A stretch of 27,459 nucleotides of DNA from a virus: IMG/VR virus record IMGVR_UViG_3300026518_000050, positions 1-27,459 of that record; one strand, 5' to 3'. Each line of letters begins with the position of its first letter. Within the stretch, counting starts at the first letter, position 1. The notes under the pieces were generated by a model. The model was not told where the DNA came from, did not search any database, and was given only the letters and a program-made list of their open reading frames with translations. Position numbers and translations under genes: made by a program. Below are positions 22,981-27,459 of this stretch, one piece after another.

Positions 22981-23782
22981 TAATGTAGTATTAAAAAGGA
23001 AAGAAAAAATAGCGAAATATGTTGAAAGTGCGGAAATAAAAAACCGCCTTTTAGCAATGTTCGGGGATGAAAAAAAAGCTGAGAAATTCAAGGCGACATT
23101 AATAAATGTTGCTCTCGATAGCAGCTTGAGTAAATGCAGCGAAATTAGCATAATAAAAAGTGCATTGTTGATAGCAGAATCACAGCTGCCTATTAGTAAG
23201 CAGTTGGGACTTGCATATATAGTGCCTTTTGGTAATGAGGCACAGCCGATTATTAGTTACAAAGGGTATAAGTACCTTTTAAGAAGAGATAGAATTTTAG
23301 TAAAAGCAAGAGAAGTTTATGATGTTGATAATTTTAAGATGGAATTTGATGGATTTGATGATGTTTTTAGCTTAAAAGTTGGAGAGCGAAAAGGTAATGA
23401 AAAATGGATTAGAGAACATTTAAAAGGCGTTTGGATATCAATTAAATACACTGATATTGGAGAGGTTGAAAATTATTTTGTAAGCCGTGAAAAATTAGAG
23501 CAGTTAGCAAGTTTATCAAAAGTTAAAAACTCTAAATATTCACCTTATAACTCAGGATTCTGGCTTGAAATGATGACAGCAAAAGCAGTTGGGTATATTG
23601 CAAGGAAAATCGGAGTTAGCGGGGAAACTTTTGAAAAAGCCGTGAAGATAGAAAATGAATATAGTAAGTTACAGACAGAAGAAAAAATAACGGAGGGTGA
23701 AAAAATTGATATTTTTGATGCTGAGGTTGAAGAGATAAAAGAAGATGCAGAATCAGAGGAAACTAAAAAGGAAAGAAAATGA
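22973..23782 (+). CDS. recT: RecT-family single-strand annealing protein
   Basis: This 269-residue protein matches RecT: the central S-I-I-K-S-A-L-L-I-A-E-S-Q-L-P-I-S-K-Q-L-G-L-A-Y-I-V-P-F-G segment, I-I-S-Y-K-G-Y-K-Y-L-L-R-R, and the C-terminal F-W-L-E-M-M-T-A-K-A-V-G-Y-I-A-R. It anneals single-stranded DNA generated by the RecE-like nuclease. An unusually complete Shine-Dalgarno box (AAGGAGGTGAT) lies about two bases before the ATG, which overlaps the previous gene by eight bases. The last 40 residues are acidic and probably disordered. The stop overlaps the next mini-gene (ATGA). Confidence 0.88.
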   Translation: MGNNVVLKRKEKIAKYVESAEIKNRLLAMFGDEKKAEKFKATLINVALDSSLSKCSEISIIKSALLIAESQLPISKQLGLAYIVPFGNEAQPIISYKGYKYLLRRDRILVKAREVYDVDNFKMEFDGFDDVFSLKVGERKGNEKWIREHLKGVWISIKYTDIGEVENYFVSREKLEQLASLSKVKNSKYSPYNSGFWLEMMTAKAVGYIARKIGVSGETFEKAVKIENEYSKLQTEEKITEGEKIDIFDAEVEEIKEDAESEETKKERK

Positions 23783-23862
23783 GTAATTTAACAAAAAAGT
23801 ATTTTAAAAAACTTGAAGAAGCAATAAGAAGACAAAAAGAAAGGTGGGAAAATGAGAAATAA
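23779..23862 (+). CDS. Mini-gene, 27-aa basic helix
   Basis: The ATG at 23779 overlaps the RecT stop (ATGA) and the frame ends TAA at 23860-23862. The peptide (MSNLTKKYFKKLEEAIRRQK then ERWENEK) looks like one amphipathic, charged helix. Ribosome re-initiation after RecT, with AAAGGAAAG just upstream, supports expression. Too short to match any family; function unknown. Confidence 0.42.
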   Translation: MSNLTKKYFKKLEEAIRRQKERWENEK

Positions 23863-23941
23863 AATATTATTTATTTTTTCTTATCCTTTTTTAGTTATTC
23901 ATACAAATTGGATAAGAATAAAAAACAAGGAGTGGAAATGA
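23852..23941 (+). CDS. Mini-gene, 29-aa hydrophobic peptide
   Basis: An ATG at 23852 with AAGGTGGG about six bases upstream opens a frame of 29 codons ending TGA at 23939-23941. The first 18 residues are hydrophobic (KILFIFSYPFLVI), followed by a polar tail with W and K (NWIRIKNKEWK), so it may be a one-span membrane peptide. Its start overlaps the previous mini-gene and its stop overlaps the next gene (ATGA), making a chain of coupled starts. Function unknown. Confidence 0.4.
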   Translation: MRNKILFIFSYPFLVIHTNWIRIKNKEWK

Positions 23942-24255
23942 AAATAAAAAAAATATATATTGAGTGTCCGTCTTTTATAAAAAATACTAAACTTAATGAA
24001 AGATACACTGAAAATTTTAAAAAAACTATTTTTAGAGAATTTGAAAATGTAAAAGCTGGAAAAGAGCTGAAAATAAACTTTAAAAAAATAGCTGAAAAAA
24101 TAGACGGAGAAACATTTAATAAATGGATATTTTTAAGGACATATAAAGAAATTGAAAAATGGGAAGAGATAAAAGAATACGCAAAGGCTTTTAATATTGG
24201 TGCGACTTCTTTTGTTCTATTTTTGGTATATGACGAGATTTTAAAAGAACTTTAA
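23938..24255 (+). CDS. Unknown 105-aa protein
   Basis: I choose ATG 23938, with AAGGAG six bases upstream and overlapping the previous stop, over an in-frame TTG at 23908 that has no ribosome binding site. The protein has a strand start (KIKKIYIECPSF), a basic helix region (YTENFKKTIFREFENVKAG), an I-A-E-K-I-D-G-E-T-F-N-K-W helix, and a final hydrophobic helix (GATSFVLFLVYDEILKEL). It has only one cysteine and no signal peptide. It does not match a family I know. It lies in the early region with recombination and replication genes. Confidence 0.65.
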   Translation: MKIKKIYIECPSFIKNTKLNERYTENFKKTIFREFENVKAGKELKINFKKIAEKIDGETFNKWIFLRTYKEIEKWEEIKEYAKAFNIGATSFVLFLVYDEILKEL

Positions 24256-24268
24256 AAAGGAGCTTATT

Positions 24269-24508
24269 ATGGCACAAAAAAAAATGGTTATAGATACATT
24301 TATAAAATATGGAGTTGTTAGCAGAAATTGGGCTTTAAGTAACTATATAAGCCGTTTAAGTGCTATTATTTATGATTTAAAACACGAAAATGGCTGGGAA
24401 TTTGAAACTGAAAAAGTTGAAGCAATAAAGCCAAATGGTGAGAAAGGCTGGGATTTTGTTTATAAAGTTAAAAAAATAGGATTTAATCCTTATGAAATAA
24501 AAATATAA
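24269..24508 (+). CDS. HTH_39-type helix-turn-helix protein
   Basis: The 79 residues fit the small HTH_39 family: V-I-D-T-F-I-K-Y-G-V-V-S-R-N-W-A-L (first helices), then I-S-R-L-S-A-I-I-Y-D-L-K-H-E-N-G-W-E-F-E-T as recognition helix and wing, and V-Y-K-V at the end. These proteins are common among phage early genes and probably bind DNA. Lying immediately upstream of the repeat-rich non-coding region, it may regulate it; this is inference. AAAGGAG precedes the start. Confidence 0.75.
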   Translation: MAQKKMVIDTFIKYGVVSRNWALSNYISRLSAIIYDLKHENGWEFETEKVEAIKPNGEKGWDFVYKVKKIGFNPYEIKI

Positions 24509-24537
24509 ATTTTAGTAAATTTTAAGATAAAGGGGGG

Positions 24538-24549
24538 TATAATTATAAT
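24538..24549 (+). promoter_or_regulatory. Tandem -10 boxes (TATAATTATAAT)
   Basis: Two adjoining TATAAT hexamers follow a G6 run. The candidate -35 (TTTAAG) for the second box has 17-base spacing but poor match, so an activator may be needed. It would transcribe the leader starting near 24555. Confidence 0.42.
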
Positions 24550-24609
24550 GCTAAAACAAAAAGGAGCTGAGATGAACTCAGTTGAGTAATGTGAGAGATG
24601 AAAGTTAAA

Positions 24610-24732
24610 AACTTAAAAGTCTCTTAAAGGACACCAAAGCATATTTATGCTGATAAAGAAAAACTTAAAAGTTTCACAATAAAGTGATAACTAAATCCCA
24701 TTAAATAAATAAAGGATAACTTAAAAGTTTCA
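24610..24732 (+). repeat. Three spaced copies of AACTTAAAAGTYTC
   Basis: Copies begin at 24610, 24662 and 24718; the first reads CTC and the other two TTC at the end. Spacing is 52 and 56 bases, about five helical turns. The core ACTTAAAAGT is nearly palindromic, as for a dimeric binding protein. Candidate operators or initiator sites. Confidence 0.62.
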
Positions 24733-24751
24733 TTGATATTATACCATATTT

Positions 24752-24779
24752 TTGAGCTTTTGAGTGTCCTTTATATAAA
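24752..24779 (+). promoter_or_regulatory. Candidate promoter for the replication genes
   Basis: TTGAGC (24752-24757) and TATAAA (24774-24779) have a 16-base spacer, about 15 bases upstream of the initiator gene start. The right arm of the long-range inverted repeat (24764-24773) lies between the two boxes, so the sequence there could be an operator. Confidence 0.42.
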
Positions 24780-24794
24780 AAATAAAGGTAAGAA

Positions 24795-25682
24795 ATGAAA
24801 ACTACTTTAAAACTACTTAATCAAAGACCTATTGCATATTATCCTATTTATAGACAGGTTACAGGTAGCACGACGGCTGGAATTTTATTATCACAATTAA
24901 TGTATTGGTTTAGCAAAAAGGATAAATTTTATAAAACAGATGAAGATATTAAAAATGAAACACTTTTAACTGAAAAAGAGTTAAAGACAGCAAAGAATAA
25001 AGTTAAAAAATTAAGTTTTATAAAAGTGACAAGAGAGGGGATACCTGCTAAAACTTATTATGAAATTAATTGGGGAGAATATGAAAAAGTATTAAATGAA
25101 TATGAAAAAGCAGAGAAAAAAGAGCCAAACAATATAGGACGAAAGGGACAATCTGGAAAGGACGAAAGGGACAATCTGGAAAGGACGAAAGGGACGAACA
25201 CTGATGTCCGAAAGGGACAAACTATTACTAAGACTACTACTGAGAATACTTCTAAGACTACTACTGAGATTAAAAAAGAAAGAAAGAAAGAAGACGCACC
25301 CACTTCCCTTTTAAAAGATTTAGAGATAACAAAAGCAAATCAAAAGTATATAGACCAAGATATTATCTACCTTCTTAAAACACTAAACGATAAAGGGGAT
25401 TTAATTGAAGACTTTATTAAATACAGAAAAGAGATTAAAAAGCCTATTAAAACAAATAGACCTATAAAAGCATATCTAAGGGAGCTTATAAGAGCAAAAA
25501 AGGCACTAGGAGTAGAAATACACAAAGCGGTTGAGATAATGCAAGAGAACGAATGGCAGACGTTAAAAAAGGAATGGATAGAGAGATATTTTAAAATAGA
25601 TAAGAGCAGAACGGAAAAAAAAGAAGAAAAGCTTATTAATAATGCAAAAAAAGCAATAGATGATTTTGTAAATGATAATTAA
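24795..25682 (+). CDS. Replication initiator (lambda O-like / DnaD-like)
   Basis: The 295-residue protein has an N-terminal winged-helix domain (residues 1-92: YPIYRQVTGSTTAGILLSQL, then ELKTAKNKVKKLSFIKVTRE, ending AKTYYEINW), a hydrophilic linker (about 105-170) rich in K, R, G and T, and a C-terminal helical domain ending L-R-E-L-I-R-A-K-K-A-L...E-N-E-W-Q-T-L-K-K-E-W, typical of phage replisome-organiser proteins. It should bind the origin and recruit the helicase loader encoded next. The linker DNA contains the iteron array, as lambda ori lies within gene O. No known catalytic motif is expected. Identity with a precise family needs profile search. Confidence 0.8.
   Translation: MKTTLKLLNQRPIAYYPIYRQVTGSTTAGILLSQLMYWFSKKDKFYKTDEDIKNETLLTEKELKTAKNKVKKLSFIKVTREGIPAKTYYEINWGEYEKVLNEYEKAEKKEPNNIGRKGQSGKDERDNLERTKGTNTDVRKGQTITKTTTENTSKTTTEIKKERKKEDAPTSLLKDLEITKANQKYIDQDIIYLLKTLNDKGDLIEDFIKYRKEIKKPIKTNRPIKAYLRELIRAKKALGVEIHKAVEIMQENEWQTLKKEWIERYFKIDKSRTEKKEEKLINNAKKAIDDFVNDN
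25136..25220 (+). repeat. Four iterons at exact 23-bp spacing inside the initiator gene
   Basis: The core CGAAAGGGACRA begins at 25140, 25163, 25186 and 25209, always 23 bases apart; the first two full units (25136-25158 and 25159-25181) are identical. Because 23 is not a multiple of three the same DNA is read as GRKGQSG, KDERDNLE, RTKGTN and VRKGQ, so the conservation is at DNA level. This is the form of origin iterons bound by an initiator. Confidence 0.85.
25228..25269 (+). repeat. 18-bp direct repeat pair, 24 bp apart
   Basis: CTAAGACTACTACTGAGA occurs at 25228-25245 and 25252-25269. The 24-base period is in frame and encodes KTTTE twice, so protein-level repetition is also possible here, unlike the iterons just before it. 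Confidence 0.75.
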
Positions 25683-25702
25683 AAAAAACAAAAGGATTGA
25701 AA

Positions 25703-26317
25703 ATGACAAATAAAGTAAAATTTGCGGAACTTATGCAGTTTTTAGCAATAGGGATAAAAGGACAAGAACTCACAAAAATTGAATTGCAGGCTTATTGGTA
25801 TGCTTTAGAAGATGAGTTTAATAATATAGAAGAATTTGAAAAAGCGGTTAAAAAACTTTTGAAAAGTTGGAAATATAGCTATTTTCCAAAGCCGTCACAC
25901 TTTTTAGAAGCGAATAAGATATATACAGAGCCAGAAATGGAAAAAATAGCGTTAGACGCTTGGAAAACGGCTTTAAATGCAATAGAAAGTGGAGTGGGAT
26001 ATAATAAAATAGGAGAGTTTGAAGATAGACTTATACCGGCGGTAATTGAAAGATGTGAGGGCTTTAAAGAATTATCAAAAGCAAAATATGAAGAGCTTAA
26101 ATGGATTAAAAAAGATTTTATTAATTTTTACAAAATGGCTTTAAATAATGAAATGACGCTAAAAATTGAAAATGAAAATATTGCAGAATTACAGGAAGTT
26201 AAAAAAATATATTTTAAAGCTCCATATAAAACAGAAACACAAAATAAAATGGTGTTAGAACATAAAGAAAAACAAGAAGACGCGGTTAAATTTATAGGAA
26301 AAATAAAGAAATTTTAA
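25703..26317 (+). CDS. Replicative helicase loader (P / G39P-like)
   Basis: I start at ATG 25703, six bases after AAAGGA, rather than the TTG at 25697 which touches that box. The 204-residue protein begins with V-K-F-A-E-L-M-Q-F-L-A-I-G-I-K-G-Q-E-L-T, then E-L-Q-A-Y-W-Y-A-L-E-D-E-F and W-K-Y-S-Y-F-P-K-P-S-H-F, the pattern of the N-terminal domain of helicase loader/inhibitor proteins such as G39P and of lambda P-like loaders. It should load the host or phage DnaB-type helicase at the origin. The C-terminal half is basic-acidic helix with no AAA+ motif. It immediately follows the initiator gene. Confidence 0.7.
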   Translation: MTNKVKFAELMQFLAIGIKGQELTKIELQAYWYALEDEFNNIEEFEKAVKKLLKSWKYSYFPKPSHFLEANKIYTEPEMEKIALDAWKTALNAIESGVGYNKIGEFEDRLIPAVIERCEGFKELSKAKYEELKWIKKDFINFYKMALNNEMTLKIENENIAELQEVKKIYFKAPYKTETQNKMVLEHKEKQEDAVKFIGKIKKF

Positions 26318-26335
26318 AAATAATATAAAAATTCC

Positions 26336-26364
26336 TTGACAAAAGAATAAAAATTTATTATAAT
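26336..26364 (+). promoter_or_regulatory. Sigma70-type promoter P3
   Basis: TTGACA (26336-26341), 17-base spacer, TATAAT (26359-26364): a full consensus match. It stands in the 84-bp gap after the helicase loader gene and drives the small basic protein, MazG-like and following genes. The leader end (26383-26406) is identical to 24553-24576. Confidence 0.82.
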
Positions 26365-26401
26365 TTTACATAACAAAACAAAAAAACAAAAAGGAGCTGA
26401 G

Positions 26402-26548
26402 ATGAAAGAAAAGAAAAAAAATAAAAAAAATAAAAGTAAGAAAAAAGTTGTCTTTGATGAAAGACTTGAAACCCTTGCAAGACAAGAGCGTGAGAATTAT
26501 AGTAGTAGAAGTTGGAATATACAAACAAGTGGCGGATTTTATAATTGA
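26402..26548 (+). CDS. Small basic protein, 48 aa
   Basis: The ATG at 26402 has AAAGGAG seven bases upstream, shortly after the strongest promoter in the window. The N-terminal 15 residues are almost only K and N (KEKKKNKKNKSKKK), followed by V-V-F-D-E-R-L-E-T-L-A-R-Q-E-R-E and a Ser/Gly-rich end (SSRSWNIQTSGGFYN). The basic tail may bind nucleic acid. No known family. It is the first gene of its transcript. TGA stop is at 26546-26548. Confidence 0.6.
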   Translation: MKEKKKNKKNKSKKKVVFDERLETLARQERENYSSRSWNIQTSGGFYN

Positions 26549-26565
26549 TAAAAAAAGGAGAGAAA

Positions 26566-27081
26566 ATGACAATTGAAGAATTTAAAAGTAATGTAATAAA
26601 ATGGGCTATTGATAAAAGGATAATACCAAACTCAAATTTTGACGCTCAATACATAAAATTAATTGAAGAGCTTGGAGAACTTGCACTTGGAATTAGAAAG
26701 CAAGATGAAAAGGTGATTAAAGACAGCGTTGGAGATGTTGCAGTGGTGTTGGTAATATTAGCAGGGCTTAAAAAAATGAGTGAGCAAGTATTTGTCGGAA
26801 ATAATGAAGATAATGACTTTATGGATAATTTTCAAGAGTTATGTGGAAGTATAGGAATGCTTCCGAGATATACAGAACCTTATAATGAAAATAGGGAAAG
26901 TATGAAATATGTGATAAGCTATTGTTTAACACTATTAAAAAAAGTAGCGGAAAAACAAGGTTATGACTTTATGGAATGTTGTGAATTAGCTTGGAATGAG
27001 ATTAAAGACCGCAAGGGGTATTTGAGAGAAGACGGAATTTTTGTAAAAGAAGAAGATATTAAAAATAAAGGAGAAAATTAA
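26566..27081 (+). CDS. MazG-like nucleoside triphosphate pyrophosphohydrolase
   Basis: Start ATG 26566 has AAAAGGAG just upstream; the in-frame TTG at 26545 lies before that box and is not used. The 171 residues show the all-alpha NTP-PPase core: E34-E35-x-x-E38 (LIEELGELA) and D53-S-V-G-D57 in the next helix, which bind magnesium and the triphosphate. Residues 58-100 hold helices, and the ending W-N-E-I-K-D-R-K-G-Y-L-R-E-D-G is typical of phage MazG-type enzymes. It probably hydrolyses dNTPs or alarmone-type nucleotides, helping phage DNA metabolism; the exact substrate is unknown. Confidence 0.83.
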   Translation: MTIEEFKSNVIKWAIDKRIIPNSNFDAQYIKLIEELGELALGIRKQDEKVIKDSVGDVAVVLVILAGLKKMSEQVFVGNNEDNDFMDNFQELCGSIGMLPRYTEPYNENRESMKYVISYCLTLLKKVAEKQGYDFMECCELAWNEIKDRKGYLREDGIFVKEEDIKNKGEN

Positions 27082-27082
27082 A

Positions 27083-27459
27083 ATGGCAGTGATTGGATTT
27101 ATAAAACAGGAAAAAATGGAATTTAAAGACAAAGAAGAAACAAAGACGGCAAAATGGCTTGAGTGTTATTTTAGAATTGCAGGTTTGCGACCATTTAAAG
27201 CGAAGTTAGTTAAAAATAAATTAAAAGAAAATAACGAAAGAGCTCCAGATTATAATATTTACTTAAGAGCAAATGTGAATAAAGGGGATAGCTTTCGTGA
27301 TATTAAAATAGGAGCGGTTTGGCTAAAATCAAAAGAGCTTGACGGAGGTAAAATTGAAAGCTATATGACGGGTAACATTGAAATAAATTTTAAGCAGATA
27401 AATATTTTTATTCAAAGACCAAAAAAATATTTCACTGATGAGAAAATAGGCTTTTTGTA
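27083..27459 (+). CDS. DUF736-like protein, 3' end outside the window (partial)
   Basis: The open frame begins at ATG 27083, one base after the MazG stop with AAAGGAG about ten bases upstream, and continues past the right edge (125 codons visible). It begins MAVIGFIKQEKMEFKDKE. Within it, E-R-A-P-D-Y-N-I-Y-L-R-A-N followed by I-K-I-G-A-V-W-L-K-S-K-E recalls the DUF736 family (A-P-D-Y-R... I-G-A-A-W-x-K), whose function is unknown. The match is partial and the end is missing, so the family name is tentative. Confidence 0.6.
   Translation, partial: MAVIGFIKQEKMEFKDKEETKTAKWLECYFRIAGLRPFKAKLVKNKLKENNERAPDYNIYLRANVNKGDSFRDIKIGAVWLKSKELDGGKIESYMTGNIEINFKQINIFIQRPKKYFTDEKIGFL

Larger units (their letters stand above)
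24509..24794 (+). promoter_or_regulatory. 286-bp non-coding region with tandem -10, spaced repeats and inverted repeats
   Basis: This is the longest gap without a substantial gene. It contains tandem TATAAT boxes (24538-24543, 24544-24549) with only a weak -35 (TTTAAG, 24521-24526); a hairpin CTGAG-ATGAA-CTCAG (24567-24581) whose loop contains an ATG; a short palindrome AGCATATTTATGCT (24638-24651); three copies of AACTTAAAAGTYTC; and a 10-bp inverted pair TAAAGGACAC (24625-24634)/GTGTCCTTTA (24764-24773) enclosing most of it. Small frames of 5, 9 and 11 codons occur. It may be an operator region, a small-RNA gene or a second origin-like element; I cannot tell which. Confidence 0.6.
25136..25294 (+). 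other. Candidate replication origin within the initiator gene
   Basis: The iterons (25136-25220) are followed by the 18-bp repeat pair and then by an all-purine A/G tract at 25272-25294 (A-rich, 23 bases). Order and location match the known lambda origin: iterons in the initiator linker followed by an A+T-rich, strand-asymmetric unwinding region. The DNA features are seen; origin function is inferred. Confidence 0.65.

Noticed and set aside
23908-23937. Upstream TTG start for the 105-aa gene
   Set aside because: No ribosome binding site; ATG 23938 has AAGGAG and an ATGA overlap.
24610-24732. CRISPR array from three spaced repeats
   Set aside because: Repeats are only 14 bp, spacing is unequal (52 and 56), there are only three copies and no cas gene is nearby.
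25228-25269. Treating the 18-bp repeat pair as further iterons with certainty
   Set aside because: Its 24-bp period is in frame and encodes KTTTE twice, so protein-level repetition explains it equally well.
26545-26565. Upstream TTG start for the MazG-like gene
   Set aside because: It would place the AAAGGAG box inside the gene; ATG 26566 is correctly spaced from that box.
1-27459. Integration genes, attachment sites, tRNAs, insertion sequences
   Set aside because: No integrase, repressor-cro pair, cloverleaf or terminal repeats were recognised, so lysogeny cannot be claimed or excluded from this window.

Overview
The window is a contiguous piece of a tailed, contractile-tail (myovirus-type) bacteriophage or prophage. 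Every gene I can support lies on the + strand. G+C is low (about 30% by eye), and genes are packed with many 1-8 base overlaps (ATGA, TAATG) and AAAGGAG-type ribosome binding sites. A holin, a soluble T4-type lysozyme and an overlapping inner-membrane/outer-membrane-lipoprotein spanin pair show that the host has two membranes. Composition and style fit an AT-rich Gram-negative such as a Campylobacterota or Fusobacteriota member, but the sequence alone does not decide this. No integrase, repressor, tRNA or transposase is visible, so lifestyle is open.

Layout. 1-1040: end of a helix-turn-helix gene, an unknown gene, a VRR-NUC nuclease and a small membrane protein. 1041-2590: small and large terminase. 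2612-9172: head and neck module (DUF1073-type portal, Mu gpF-like protein, DUF2213 protease with an in-frame nested scaffold start, cement protein, DUF2184 major capsid, DUF4054 adaptor, tail completion, stopper, tail terminator). 9185-13245: sheath, tube, a tail assembly chaperone with a -1 frameshift site, and tape measure. 13242-18135: compact baseplate (Dit-like, Pam3 gp18-like plug, hub, gp138-like spike with HxH tip, gp25/gp46-like, gpJ, DUF2612). 18146-20072: tail fibre, fibre-assembly protein carrying a binding-type insert, permuted papain-like protein. 20076-21599: lysis cassette.

From 21600 the early region begins. Two copies of one 60-bp promoter segment flank a RecE-like PD-(D/E)XK nuclease gene. 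An unknown gene, RecT, two mini-genes, an unknown gene and an HTH_39 protein follow. A 286-bp non-coding stretch with a tandem -10, three spaced 14-bp repeats and long-range inverted repeats separates these from a lambda O-like initiator and a P/G39P-like helicase loader. A third near-consensus promoter drives a small basic protein, a MazG-like pyrophosphohydrolase and a gene running off the end.

Most notable: inside the initiator gene a 12-bp core occurs four times at an exact 23-bp period, which is not a multiple of three and is therefore read in different frames. It is followed by an 18-bp repeat pair and an all-purine tract. This has the architecture of the lambda origin within gene O and is the best candidate replication origin. 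Other predicted non-standard decoding or control: the A-AAA-AAA frameshift site, the nested scaffold, hairpins that place stop codons in their loops (terminase, major capsid, tail tube), and recurring promoter/leader cassettes.
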